Shown here in pieces: positions 48,014 through 59,645 of a stretch of 64,000 nt of DNA. A model generated the notes under the pieces. It ran no database searches and had not been told where the DNA came from. It saw only the letters and a list, made by a program, of their open reading frames with translations. How positions within the stretch are numbered: position 1 is the stretch's first letter; each line of letters begins with the position of its first letter. Source of the DNA: Ramazzottius varieornatus (Eukaryota; Tardigrada; Eutardigrada; Parachela; Ramazzottiidae). Made by a program: the position numbers and the translations under genes. The DNA lies in NCBI GenBank assembly GCA_001949185.1, contig BDGG01000001.1, forward strand, positions 8,093,067-8,157,066, in the 5' to 3' direction.

Positions 48014-48454
48014 TCAAAATTTCAGTTTGCTGGGGTTGAGAATCTGAAATGTTGTGTGCCGTGCAGTTTCTTCTCGCTGTTGCGTGGTTGATTTGTAAAT
48101 TGTAATGGTAACTGGAGAAGAACTCTCACTGTGGCTGTTTTGTGGGGTCCGATTGTGCTGCCACTGAGTCTCCGGGGCAGACTGCTGAATTGCATAGCTG
48201 ATCAGCCATTCCGCATAGCGCACCCCTCTTTCCATATGCTGCAAACAAAACTTGCTTACTTCTAATTTACAAGTTCGAAATATCTTCTCTTTATAAAAGC
48301 TGTAGCTTGCATTTCCCTTGCCGTTTTCATCGTCGTCCTACTCGTGACTCTCACTTTCTTCCCATTTAGCGGCATCTTCTTCGTCGTTGCTCACATCTTC
48401 GTTCTGCTTTATCTCTTCGTTCCCCGACCTTGTTTCGTTTCCCGGTGTATCCAT
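48014..48454 (-). CDS. Acidic ORF with one in-frame TAG, unknown
   Basis: An ATG at 48454-48452 opens a very acidic stretch (GNEEIKQNEDVSNDEEDAAK) that meets a TAG at 48340-48338. The same frame continues DDDENGKGNASYSF and then HMERGVRYAEWLISYAIQQS, ending at 48014 in a Thr/Gln-rich stretch. Continuation of coding character past the TAG suggests either a pseudogene, an intron that removes it, or a misread base. A possible acceptor (TTTGCAG|CATATGG) lies near 48240. It could be the first exon(s) of the mucin-like gene at 47503. No family is recognised. Confidence 0.35.
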
Positions 48455-48980
48455 CGTGCTTTCCTGTGGTTTATCCTACAATATAAGGAAAATATAATTA
48501 TTTTAACGTTCTCAAAGAACTAGCAGATATTAGGTGCGGAAATTGACGTGTCCCCTGTTTTGAAACGCCAACTTCGGAAATTTTTTGTCCCGTTCAGGCC
48601 AAGTATTTCATCCCAAATTTTTAGCGATATGATGCACTATTATCTAGCATTTGGGTATGCTCATGGATGTCCAAATCATGAGTGTTCGCCGAGCCGCAGA
48701 AACAGTTAAGCGAAACTTACGGGAGGACAGCTCTTTTGAGCGCCCAGTTCCCTTTGGAAACCCATCGCATGAAATCGAATAGAAAAGACGAAAATCTAGT
48801 TGGCAAATGTTTCAAATGTGTCGCTTCGAAAAGGGAAAAGTCATACTTCCGCACCCAATATTTTCTTTCGAGTTAAAAGCACGATAGGAATGTCGTTTGG
48901 TGGTAGACAGCTAATGTGTGGTAGGTTGATTGATTGAATATCTGTTGCTTCGTACGAAATTACGGACAGAATTGCCTGCT

Positions 48981-49193
48981 TTATGGCGATACGAAATCCG
49001 TCACAGTGATCTGGGATTGACTGACCTCCTGTTTAGGAGCTTTTGCGTTCTGTACAGCTTCCGCTGCAGCCTGGATCCCCACCAGCACTCCCCCTGTTAC
49101 GGCGGCAGTGCCTGCCGTTGCGGCTAGTTTCTTGTCAAGTTGGACCATCTTGCTAGGAACCGAAGGCTTGATAACTCCATCCAGGTTGTTCAC
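48981..49193 (-). CDS. Ala/Val-rich small ORF, unknown
   Basis: Reads KKLAATAGTAAVTGGVLVGI then QAAAEAVQNAKAPKQE. The Ala/Gly/Val segment could be a short membrane helix. No start is certain (a non-ATG codon precedes). It is at the limit of what chance could give; kept because composition and direction agree with the two ORFs just downstream on the same strand. Confidence 0.25.
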   Translation of the reverse strand: MNNLDGVIKPSVPSKMVQLDKKLAATAGTAAVTGGVLVGIQAAAEAVQNAKAPKQEVSQSQITVTDFVSP

Positions 49194-49333
49194 TGAGCTC
49201 CACGGTGTAAGAAGGGGTCATACGTCTCCAGGGCATGGTCGGGATATCCTGGACATAATCCTACCGTCTAGGTTCCGCGGAGGAACATTGAGATAGTCTA
49301 GCTAAATGATCTGAGTTTAAAATTGTTTGTTTA

Positions 49334-49497
49334 CAGGTACGAGGGAAAGGTTGTTGAGTTAGCCACCCAAATTTCGGTTGTTGAGTTAGCCACACCTTAT
49401 AACTAGTAAGCCTTTCGATGCCCACTCCTAATACCCGCTGGCTAACTCAAAACCTCTGCCACAGGCCGGCTAACTTAACAACCGTTCCCTCGTACTG
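49334..49497. repeat. MITE M4 with TA target duplication (164 bp)
   Basis: Bounded by TA (49332-49333 and 49498-49499). Ends CAGGTACGAGGGAAAGG and, inverted, CAGTACGAGGGAACGG. A subterminal GTTGTTGAGTTAGCC unit occurs twice in the left half and inverted in the right half. The end motif TACGAGGGA links it to family M1. Confidence 0.88.
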
Positions 49498-49499
49498 TA

Positions 49500-51800
49500 A
49501 AAATTCGAGGTATGGTATTTCGGATGCACCGAATTTTCAGAGCTCTATCCATCCACAAGTAGTAAACAACATACCCAAGTATTCACGTTCAGGTCTCTTC
49601 TCAAAAAGGCTTCCGCTAGCTGTGGCGACATTCTTCGTGAGCGCGCCAGCAAACAGAACCGAAAGAGATAAAACACAACGACAATAAGAAGCTTCATTTT
49701 GGTTGGACGCTTAGGATATTCAAGCGTTGAGGGACGAACGTAATCGACTTTGGATCTGCACGTACGGATAAATCGGTTCTGTTTTCCTGAAACCTTGTAC
49801 ACAGAAGCAGGGTAGGTAGCCAAGCGACCAAAAGAGCCAAACGGAGCCTGCGTTTCGATTAGGTGCGGAAGTATAACTATTTACTCCCCCGACGAAGATT
49901 TTCAATAACCTTTCCTGACTTCGAGCCTCGGTATTTTTAATCAGGTTATCCACCTATACCAGCAAGTCACTTCACTCATTTCTTCGGCAGCGGATTCATG
50001 TCTGTACTGTAGGAGCATAGGGGAAGAGAAAACATAAACTCTCCACAACTATTTTTTACAGCCTCCCCAGAGGAAATTTTTCTTTCTTGTTTTTGTCATT
50101 CTTCCACATACCATAGAGGTCTAGTCTTCAGCTACCGTTACGCCGGGCAGATGGATTTCATACCCGTCTAGACTTTAAAATAGCAACCAGACAGTAAGCA
50201 TAATTTTCCCTTGGTACCGTTCACAATTCGAAATTTTCTATGGTACTTTCGCTGTTTTGGAATTTTTCAATTTTCGCTTTAGAACGTCCTATAGAGCCCA
50301 CTTATTGTGGCTGGCAACAATGCGATCTGAGATCGGTTCGCTCACGTTCACAACCGGGTAGAGGAAGGCAAAACCCTGCGTTAGTTGTAAGGTGCGCGAG
50401 GTAAACGGGGTATCCGATTCCCTCAGTTTTTTGCCTTCCCGTTTCGTCTAAATGTCCAGCGGGGATTTATTGAGACATCTTAAGGTCTCGTACGGATTCT
50501 ACGAGAGTTTAGAGAAAATCGGATTCAACGAACTCCCGAGCACGTTGTTGTCCACCTTCAGTGTCGGTCTTCCGTAGGAGTGACTCCCGAGCAAAAAATC
50601 TTCAGACCGGAGAAGATTTCCGCAAATCCCTACGGTATAATTGTTAGCTGCTTTCTTGCAAGATATGAATCATATCTTGTTGCTCGAGTGGGATGCGACG
50701 GCGCCTCGAAAAAATTCATAGTTTTGAATGGCTCAAAATTTGGTTTTCCACGATTGAGACAAAATTATTCCTACTTCGCCGCGTAGCTGAGAAAATCAAA
50801 ACAGTGGAACGCCAAACGACAGTCAGGAGGTAACAAAGTAACGAAAAAAAGCTTCAGGACAAAAGGACAAGGGGGACTAGAACCATGACTTTTTGAATTT
50901 AACGTGTCCCAGGAGTAACCAGTCATGCTTCCTCACCTGATATGTAGCATTTTCATTTGTAACCGGCACCAACGTAGCCTTATGTCTCTGAGGTTACAAA
51001 GCGATTATTCTCTCGGTTCGAATACGTGCAGCGTATTTGTCGTTTTCTTGCAGATGGCGCACCTCAAAGAAAAGATCTGACCACAATGGTGGACTACAAA
51101 GTAGATATATGTGAGAAATTTGCACGCTGATTCGCGCACCTGCAGTGTATGCTACGGTTCGACGTATAACAGCCTTCGGCTCGAGCATCACTTTTTCGCC
51201 ACAATTGCTCGTTTTCGTTCCGAAAAGCGTGCCAGTAGCCCGATGGCAGGAGGCATGAAGTGTGTTTGCATTTCTGTTGGTAACTTTCCGAATTTTTCAA
51301 GTGTTTTCACGTTTTCAAGCTGAACCGTATGACGAACTAGTGCACTCACGGATACTGAAGCAGTCTTCGATGACCACAATGCTTGGTGGACAGTGGGCGC
51401 TCCGCGTCGTGCGAAACGGAGCTCGGTCATTAAAAGTGTCACCCATATAAACTGGCGCGCATTTAAACGAATGCTGAAGTACTATTGTCTGCCTTTTTCC
51501 GAACATCAGCTATAAAAAATCATATTTCTGTTTAAGGCCACACGGTCCTTTTGCAGAGACCTTCAGACCTTTTGCAATTAAACTGCGAGACGCGGAACCG
51601 AGGACAAAACGAGTTTGGATAGCAGCAGAAATAGCTTGATTCGGAGTCTCGCACACGTCATGTGAAATGAGAAGAAAATGTCAAGGCGTTACTTGAACTA
51701 AAAATAGCTTCTCGTCGATCCCACAAGTTACAGTGCGCATGATCGGTCTTCTGAACATACGTTCGCTCGCACATGCACAGTGGCAATGTTTATCTGAATA
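49500..51800. other. No recognisable gene
   Basis: One weak inverted pair, GAAGGCAAAA (50354) and TTTTGCCTTC (50441), encloses a GAGGTAAACG motif resembling the M1 end. Otherwise only chance-length ORFs. Confidence 0.35.
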
Positions 51801-51805
51801 ATGTT

Positions 51806-52617
51806 CTAGTTATGACGACAAGCTTCACAAAGGCGTTTTCTTGTTTTCGGATCTTGTTTCCGACACTTCGGGTTGAAAGCTTGACAAGCTATGTGACAAC
51901 GATTTTTACACTGGGTGCAAGGAACCAGCTTCTCTGCTGGACTTTCTTGCTTGTCGCAACGAGTGCAGCTGTTGACGAATTTGTTCTTGGTTTTCGAGTT
52001 GGTTTCATTCGGGCTCTTTGTTCTACTGGAGGCTAAGGAAGGTGCGACGGGCACAGTTACTGCAGAAGAAACAAGAAACGTTAGACCGCATTTCAGTACA
52101 GTTATATCAGCAGCCCGTCAGCTACTTACTATCTTCCGCTTGCACGGTGATCGATGGAAGCACAGCTGCAACGACAAATCAGGAATCATTAATAGTGCTG
52201 CTTCCTAAGACATATTACAATGAGCGACTCACGCTGGGCCGCGGTCTCTATGGATGCGACTTTCATGTTGTCCTGAGAACCAACGGGGATTTCTTTTGTG
52301 CCGGAGGCGGATGGTTTGCTCAAGCGCGTAGTCTGAGTGTTTACAACAGTAGCACGTGGTTTCTTTTGCAGGCGCTGTCCGATCAAACCGCCGTTCTCAG
52401 CCGTAGTGGCTTCGACCTTGAAAGAACCACTCATAAAAGAGGTCGCAGCGAAACCAATAACCCAGTGACTTCACCTGGTCCTTATCGGACGAGACCAACG
52501 ATTCGGCCCCAGCTCTATCCACCACTGTACGTCTACTAGACTTGAAAGGCGGAGGATCCACATCACGTAGAAAACGCGGTGCTGCATCGTCGACGATTTC
52601 CGGAGTGCGCTTCTTCT
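51806..52617 (-). CDS. ATPase/PHD gene family, copy 2: C-terminal exons with PHD-type zinc finger
   Basis: Three minus-strand exons join with consistent phases: 52617-52475 (EKKRTPEIVDDAAPRFLRD onward), 52416-52233 (VEATTAENGGLIGQRLQKK onward, phase 0 join over a 58-bp intron) and 52059-51806 (phase 1 join, C|TA, over a 173-bp intron). The last exon has a Ser/Lys-rich lead and a Cys4-His-Cys3 module: CTRC, LVPCTQC, KNRCHIAC, KTRKRLCEAC, then a TAG. Spacing fits a PHD finger, a family that usually binds histone tails, though here that role is only inferred. The exons preserve reading frame, unlike the upstream ATPase part. They align with 11710-12036. The link to the block at 52850-53207 is likely from order and strand, but the splice phase there did not resolve. 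Confidence 0.65.
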
Positions 52618-52848
52618 CTGAAATACACGCTTAGTAGCGCATGAATCACCAGGTGCGCTGTTAAAAATTTGATTAAAACACGCAGGGCGAGAAATTATGG
52701 TACAGTAAAAAATGGAACAGGCCTTTTTGCTACAGCAGTAAGGAAGCACGTACGTAGGCGACAGATTCACAGTAATAAGCTTTTTCGGAGAAGGTATTTC
52801 CACACCGCTTCTGGTTGGGTGGTGCAAATAGCCATCGACTATTTTCAC

Positions 52849-53215
52849 CCAGAAGGTGAAAATGTAGTGAAGTGATCAGGTTCAACATTGTTTTTCCCGG
52901 ACAACATATTGAGCTGTTCCGTTGTGAACCATTCCGTAGGCAAACCCAGACATCTTTTGTTCTTCTCCACGCGATCTGGTCCCGTGAATATAAACGAAGA
53001 GTTGGAGCCCTTGGGTGAATTGCATTGAATGACGCTGAAGCTGACGAGAGGCTTATTCGAAAGGCCTGTGAGGAGAGGTATGAATTCGTCTTCGCGGACC
53101 GCAACGACGTTGCTTAGTGGAAACACCTTGAAGCATTGCTCCATCTGCGAGAAACACACGCCGTTCTGAAACCCGTTTTGCAATGGACAGGGAACGGAAC
53201 GCATCACTTCTAGTG
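52849..53215 (-). CDS. ATPase/PHD gene family, copy 2: middle region
   Basis: A 120-codon minus-strand ORF reads LSNVVAVREDEFIPLLTGLS and, further on, NSSFIFTGPDRVEKNKRC and LPTEWFTTEQLN. The second motif aligns with copy 1 (NISFIFGQSSAP, 10729 onward). The MITE 53218-54104 has inserted immediately upstream, cutting this block from the preceding one. Function is unknown. Confidence 0.5.
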
Positions 53216-53217
53216 TA

Positions 53218-54104
53218 CAGTCTCGGTCGTAGACGATGGCTACCCCATGGTCTCCATTCTCTGTCTCGTATCTTGTGATCCTGTTGTCCGATCCTCATGA
53301 TTCAAACACCGTCACCGAGAGCACACTTTTTACTTTCGGGTCACGTGACCGTCATACCAGTAGCTCAGTCAATCAGCCGGTAAGCGGGGGCGATTTGAAT
53401 CAGGAAATACAACCCACTTTTGGTAGCGTATCCATCGTCACGTGACAGGCTCAGGGCAAAACCTAAACAGCTAAAATGTAGCGCAATCATCGCTCTATCG
53501 ATGGCATTAAAAAGAAACTCCGGGAAAAAATTCTCACAAAACGTTTTTGTATGTGTGCAATAGCCTACTTTATCGGAAACGTTAGGCAGTTTGTTTCTCT
53601 TCTTCCTCATTTGCCAAAGTTTTACCTTTTAGCTATGCTCGTTAGAGAGACCAGCCTTCGAGCTACACAAGTATGCAAATTTTGAAAAAATCGGATGAAA
53701 ACAGAGGAAGGTATTCAAAATAGAAGCATCCCGTCCATGAAATAAGCTGCTAAATAGGCTGTAGGACCCATACGGAAAATTTTTGTGAGAATTTTTTCGC
53801 GGAGTTTCTTTTGAGCGCCATCGATAGAGCGATGATTGCGCTACATTTTAGCTGTTTAGGTTTTGCCCTGAGTCTGTCACGTGACGAGGGATACGCTACC
53901 AAAAGTGGGTTGTATTTCCTGATTCAAACCGCTCCCGCTTACCGGTTGATTGATTGAACTACTGATGCGACGGTCACGTGACCCGAAAGAAAAAAGTGTG
54001 CTCTCGGTGACGCTGTTTGAATCATGAGGATCGGACAACAGGATCACAAGATACGAGACGGAGAATGAAGACCATGGGGTAGCCACCATCTATGACCGAG
54101 ACTG
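53218..54104. mobile_element. Large palindromic MITE with TA duplication (887 bp), inserted in the ATPase/PHD gene
   Basis: Flanked by TA (53216-53217 and 54105-54106). Ends read CAGTCTCGGTC. The arms, about 53218-53560 and 53765-54104, are inverted copies at high identity and include CACGTGAC sites, GATAGAGCGATGATTGCGC and AACCTAAACAGCTAAAATG; about 200 bp of unique sequence lies between. No transposase ORF is present, so it depended on a Tc1/mariner-type enzyme supplied in trans. It interrupts copy 2 of the ATPase/PHD family. Confidence 0.93.
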
Positions 54105-54280
54105 TACGAAGTTAGCGATTGGGAACATGGTCTTAGATTGGCTTACCCAATCAAAATCGAAGTTTCATCAATCAAATCAGAAGTACTTTTTTTTCGGTGC
54201 CATGGCCGCCCCATAAGCAATAGTTTGATCTATTCGATAGAGGCCGCGTCGGCTCTGTGACAAACCTGCATTGTATTGAG

Positions 54281-55968
54281 TTAACCGTAACTCACCGCCA
54301 CTTTATTCTGTCTCAGTTGGCTGATCGCACTGCACAGGTTTGCTAATTGCATATTCAGATCCTTTGGATCCTTCGCCCTTGTACTGCTCGTTAACGACCG
54401 GCTGAGCTGTTCGCAGTTGTCAACTATATAGTACTCGGCAGCTTTTGGTATGAGGCTCTGAAGGGCAAAAGGTTCGATCTTGGTTTTCCACTCTGCGTGT
54501 CCGGTCTCATCCAAAAACTCAAAAGGAAGTGGTGTCAAGACAGACCAGAATCATTTCATCGAAATGTCAAAACATTAGCCGGCTCGGACTTGCCAGTTCT
54601 GCAGCAGCAATGAGCATCGAATAGCTCTCAGCAATTCTGTTCTGGCTGTTAGTGATGTTTTTCAAGCGCTGAGGAACCGCACGCCGTAAAGAGAACGCCC
54701 TGGAACAGTCTGTCTTGTTTGCATACCCAGGCAAACCAAGCTCTCGAAATGACGAGATAGGCATTCTGTTGCTGTTTGAAAATTTCGAAGTCTTGTTCCG
54801 ATATGTTAGGTAGCTGCTGCGTCATTGGTATTAGAGCGGAACGACCCAGTGCTTCTCTTCTATAGAACCCGCGCTATGTTTCAAGAGTTCTTATCGAACC
54901 TGACATAAACTGACATATACAACAGGTGTGGTGCATTTTGTTTGTGAGTCTTACCTATTTCGTAGGTAGTCCATCTGTTTTTCATTGCAGGTGAAAGCTA
55001 TGCTGGTTCTGGGCGACTGGCCCTTTTTTGGCGTCCTCGTTAAACTTCATGATGGCCTGTTCCTCATAGCTTTCGTAAGCAGCTCTGGCCACTGTGTTGC
55101 AGTCGCTGCAGTCATGCACCACCAAAGGATATGGCTCTTCGGCACATCGCTGTCGAATTGCTGCAGAGACAGTTCTTTCGCGGCACTGAGACTTTCTGCG
55201 TTCGTTCCGAGAAAAGATAGCAAGAGTTCGGTTGACCGGGTCTTCCCGGTGTTTCTGTTACCCGTGACTATGAGCGCCGGGACGTGCTTGAACTCATCTA
55301 ATATGGCGCAATAACGAAGACTGAGCACTGTTGTGTGACCTTCAAATGAAGTGGTAGCAAACAGAAATGGGTTCTTCGCATCTGTTCGTGTGTTAATCAC
55401 CATAGGTCAGTAGGTAGCATGTAAACAGGTCTTCCATGCCGTCTGCCTCTAGCATACGTCGAATAATTTCCAGTACACTTGTCTCATCCGGGCCACTGTA
55501 CACTTCTAGTGGAACAAGGTCTGCTAAAGATTTGACCCACACATATTCGGATGACCTGGGATCGATCTTATTAATTTTTCCTTCAGCCTTTCGAAGAAAC
55601 AGCGTTGGTGCAAAACAGAGCGTCTTGTTGTCGTCCATCAGGTTGCGGTGCTCCACAAGCTTTTTGTCTACGAGCTTATTGTTCTTCTTGCAGTATCTAC
55701 AAGTTGATGCGAGTAACTCACTTTACTCAAAGCAAATTGCGAACCGTTTCTTACTCAATGTAAAGCTGAGACTTCCATGTTATCAGAGACCCGAGCAAGT
55801 CGAGAGTAATGACAGCCGGCAGGCCAGGTGTGCTTTGCACCTCAGTGTGAAACTTTTCTTTACTCTGGAAGGCCGCGCTTGTTGAATAGTTGATACTGTA
55901 ATTGAAATCGTCATGTTTTAAAAGCTGGACTGGAAGCTGCACTGGACAATTTCGTTGGACAAATTGCG
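54281..55968 (-). pseudogene. ATPase/PHD gene family, copy 2: P-loop ATPase domain
   Basis: Exons on the minus strand: 55968-55755, 55696-54955 and one starting 54859, joined over GT-AG introns of 58 and 95 bp with matching phases. Order: LPAVITLDLLGSLITWKSQ, then YCKKNNKLVDKKLVEHRN, FAPTLFLRKAEG, VWVKSLADLVPLEV, a Walker A loop GNRNTGKT (about 55262-55239) after FKHVPALIVT, SAAKELSLQQFDSD, a possible Walker B LVVHD, KFNEDAKKG, a sensor-like TCNEKQ and REALGRSALIPM. Later pieces read NSQNRIAESYSMLIAAAEL and KIEPFALQSLIPKAAEYY. Frame changes near 55395, 55155, 54990 and 54720 break it. The layout suggests an AAA+/SF3-like ATPase, but I do not recognise the family. It may be a host multigene family or the motor gene of an unnamed mobile element. 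Confidence 0.65.
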
Positions 55969-55969
55969 C

Positions 55970-58200
55970 TGAAACAAGGAAGTTAGAATATCAAAATAGT
56001 TGTACTGTCTTAATGGTATTCCCGTAAGCGAAAAATTATTCAGGAAACAGTAACATGACACAGTGCGAGTTACAGTATTAAAAGCGAACGTACAGCACCC
56101 GTTTCGCACATTGAATCAGCTTATCGAAGCTGGGTGAATGACCCGATCCCACCTTGGACAATTGATAACTACGCGTTTTGTGGCGCCTGTCTGGATGCGT
56201 TGCATTCCATTGTGGGTTAGGAAGTGTTACCATCAGTTTAATTTTCTGGCGCTCGTCGACTTGCATTCACCGACACCAACTTCCAAGCTGGTTTTAACAA
56301 CTTTTCGTGCAGATGTCAGAAAAATTCTCACGTGTGCTTGTTCGAGAGCTAGATGTTTGCCAAATTTTCAAATGACAATGGTTTTGTTTGTGGCTATAGG
56401 GTGTTCCCAGTTTCACTGAATCGTCCAAAATTAATCTATAATCTGGTTTCGATCTTTTACCGCTCGTTTGGGACCTTTCAAAACACCCAGATGGATCAAA
56501 TGAATGAAAACTAATTGGTTTGGGAATTATAGTTTATAAAAGTACTCGGTGAAACCGGTGAAAGGTTGCGAAGCGCAAATTTCATTGGCTACATCCATCT
56601 GGCTCCATCCAACATCCATTTTTAACGGTTAATTTCGTCGTACACTGTACGGATATCATGCACTTGTTACTGACGTCAGCAATCACGTTTTTACTCGAGT
56701 GCGCGTATGACCCACAGGGAGAGGAGCGACGGAGTACAAATGAACAAGCATTTTGGTGGGTGGTTTTAGAAACTCTGGCACAACTTTTGGACGAAATAAT
56801 TTTGGCACATCCCGCGCCCCATACTGAACAACCCTTACCGATTTTCATGCTTGTCGTTCACGTGGTTCATTCTGAAGACCTATTCTCCTTGTGTCTTTTG
56901 TCCCGATCGCACGCCTTGGACAATATTCAGGTCGAAATTGAGGACGTAATTGTTGACTTCCTTGTCGGTGTACGTGTCTTTCAGGGCGAAAAACAAGCGG
57001 CTGTTCCGAACATACCATTCTTACAACCAAAATGTTATCCGGGTGCCACATGAAGCGCCTTTCTTTAAGTATGACTTACCTTCTGAGCAACTGGGTCTTT
57101 TTTTTGAAAGAAAACTCATCCCAAACAAGCGTTCAGAATTCCTTCACATCGGTCTAAGAAGCCGGGCGTTTTTGACTCCAAATCAATTTCAGTACTATGT
57201 GTTTTTGACTGAATTGGATGAAGTAGTATTAGGAAGAGCAGCATTCTTCCGCAAACTCTCACATTATGGCCGTATGACGTCTCGCGTAGAAAAAGATCAA
57301 TGGTTCAGGCGAAAATTTAAATACCAGAACAAGAAACTTGCACTTAAAAAACAACTGCGAACATGGAAAACAGACACAGCAAGGCTATGTCCAAGCAACC
57401 CGTATGGCGAAGTTGACACACTTGAGACATCCTCGCGTTCCAGTAAACTGGATATCGTTTCTGATGCGCAAGTACTAATCTGTAAAAACGCTGGTTGGCC
57501 TTGCATCGATAATTTATTGGTTTAATTATTTTTTCCTGCTCTGGCTTTCGACCATGGCGAACACGAAAATTATCGGCTCGCTGTGTGAGCAATATGGTTT
57601 CGATGTACTGACAGGTATACGAGAAATCTTCTGGACGTTACCCGAAAACCTTCCGGAAGAGGCAGCTTATCAGGCACTCAAGTCAGCACTACAGCTCAAC
57701 AGGGCGGACATAAGATATCTAATTAAACATCTTCTGACTGCTGCTCCTCAAATACTGCAGAACAACCACCACGTCATCGTGTTTATTTTTTATGTCCTCC
57801 CACGGAAATATGCTTACTCGGATGCCAGTACCGACGTGTTGTTAATAAAGGCGATCCGTTCCGACTTACTGTATAGGCCATAAGAATGCCATTGAGGTAG
57901 CTAACTTTCAGATTAACTGTCCTATAATTACAATGCGCAAGCAGTATGTCTCGTAGGTTGAAGTATTTGAACTTGACCGGGTTGTCAAACAAGGTTTCGA
58001 GCACACGCTTCGCCACACTTTCTGCGGCTCCCGATATTCGTACTTCACGTATTACAACGCCACATCGAAAAAGCAGTTTTTGTATGAGAATCAGCGGATT
58101 CTACGTGTGTCGAAATACGTTTACGTGACCAGAGACGAATCCGAGCTGTTGATCAACGACATGTGAGAGGATAAGTTGTAACAAAATATCAGGGGCGGAA
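55970..58200. other. Region upstream of copy 2; uncertain exons
   Basis: A relative of the 2811-3080 foldback lies at 56640-56755. On the minus strand, about 58100-57868 reads GAAESVAKRVLETLFDNPVK and FKYFNLRD and ends at a strong donor (ACA|GTAAGT), so it may be an exon, perhaps an N-terminal part of copy 2. Plus-strand ORFs at 56950-57525 (191 codons) and 57554-57883 (109 codons, good ATG context GACCATGG) are no longer than chance allows and carry no motif. Confidence 0.3.
56640..56755. repeat. Half-copy of the 2811-3080 foldback
   Basis: Shares, in order and orientation, TGACGTCAGCAATCACGTTT, ACTCGAGTGCG and GGAGCGACGGAGT-type sequence with the right half of the palindrome at 2811-3080. 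The left half is not seen. Confidence 0.6.
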
Positions 58201-58476
58201 GTATGACTTTTTACTCCTCGCAAAAAATGTTTCCCAGAATTTTTCCTGAAATCAGAACCTAATCTACTCCACCGACTTCTCCAATCATACTACTGCGGCA
58301 CTCTGATGTTTGCCTAACCTCTCTTGTATGTCGTGGTTTCTGGTTTCTATTTCTGGAGTGAAGGTGTTTTGGGGAGCAACAAGTCATAGTTCCGCGCTTA
58401 ATATGCGGGGCTGTAGCCTAGGTAGCTCATACAATTCTGCTTACTCGCCGAGTTTGACCCTTTCTAAATTCCAATA

Positions 58477-58734
58477 CAGTCAGGTCGATCGAAATCTGGT
58501 ACCAGATTTTCCGATTTCGAAACAAAGAAATCATGCAAAGTTAACAGCACTGCACGCCATACCGACACAGCCGGTCCACATGCGAGTTGATTACTTGATC
58601 ACACCTGTTAAACTATGTTGTGATGTGCGTGTTATGTAATTCCGGCCTTAGCTTGGCATGCAGTATGGTGAATGTATAGCAAATCCCAAAACGAAATCGA
58701 AGAAGTAGGTACCAGATTTCGAACGACCTGACTG
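58477..58734. repeat. MITE M5 with TA target duplication (258 bp)
   Basis: TA at 58475-58476 and 58735-58736. Ends CAGTCAGGTCGATCGAAATC and, inverted, CAGTCAGGTCGTTCGAAATC, continuing through TGGTACC to CGATTTCG. No coding capacity. Confidence 0.9.
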
Positions 58735-59219
58735 TACAAAATTCAAAATCGAAAGTTTCGGGTTGGCTATTTTGATATTGGTCGGAATTGATCAAAATAT
58801 TGTTATACGATTGAAAAAGAAGATGTTGGTAATATGAATAGTATACGCCATTAATTATCTCGCAAAATGCGCATGAGTATATAACTTTCTCGCCTCTCAA
58901 AGCACTGTCAATCCTTGACTGAGTGAGTAATGGTGCACTAAGGCATGGTGCACAACCGTGCAAGATTATGCGCACGTGGTGCTTCGCGAAGAAGCCACGG
59001 TACGTCCCATACACGCAACCGGCATCCGGCCGGACCTTGCAAGGGTTCTGTATCTGAACTGGGGTCCAAGTTTACGCCTTTACAATGTACCGCGGCTCCT
59101 TCGAGACTATAACAGTCCGTGCTGTCGGCAGTCATCCGGATAATTCGGGAACAATATATTCTGCGCGATATACCGCAGGGTCATTCCTGACGTTAACGCA
59201 TACCACGCTTCATACCGTA

Positions 59220-59376
59220 CTGTATTCCCCCGATATCTTCGCGAAGCCCGTTACACGGGGCGCCACCTATGGAACGAACGAGACGTATAACGTACAAGGG
59301 GTATCGTGTGGAAGACGTACTTTCTGTAGGTGACGCCATGGGTAACAGGATTTGCGAAGATATCGGGAGAATACAG
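59220..59376. repeat. MITE M6 with TA target duplication (157 bp)
   Basis: TA at 59218-59219 and 59377-59378. Ends CTGTATTCCCCCGATATCTT and, inverted, CTGTATTCTCCCGATATCTT. The CTGTATTCCC end is shared with the element at 63076-63197. Confidence 0.9.
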
Positions 59377-59645
59377 TACAAAAATGCCAAGTTTACGGAA
59401 ATACGGACAATTTAAATTGTTTTCGAAAGCCTTATTTGAATTGATCGTAATTAATGATTCAGCAAGGATGAGGCACCTGCAACTCAAATGACTGTTGCGG
59501 GAGGGATTTCGATTAATCGTAATCGCAATCGAAATTGAGAAAGTCATATTTGAAAATACTGGATTTCAGTGCTAATGTCGTCCATGTGCAATAAGCCTGA
59601 GTGAAGCACCCGCGCTGCCAAAATTTGCCATGCGTGAGACGTATA

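Noticed and set aside
8037-48340. TAG as a reassigned glutamine codon, because TAG interrupts the Tc5-like gene (8037), the hAT gene (36478), the pogo relic (28232) and the acidic ORF (48338)
   Set aside because: TAG also serves as the likely true terminator of both PHD-finger exons, the pogo relic has a TAA as well, and all affected genes carry other damage. Plain C-to-T decay explains it.
54281-55968. Reading the P-loop domain as a viral helicase or Helitron/Maverick gene
   Set aside because: No capsid, polymerase, Rep or integrase motif is present nearby, and the short introns argue for a nuclear gene; left unassigned instead.
56950-57525. 191-codon plus-strand ORF
   Set aside because: At this base composition about one open stretch this long is expected by chance in 64 kb on six frames; no motif or conserved copy was found.
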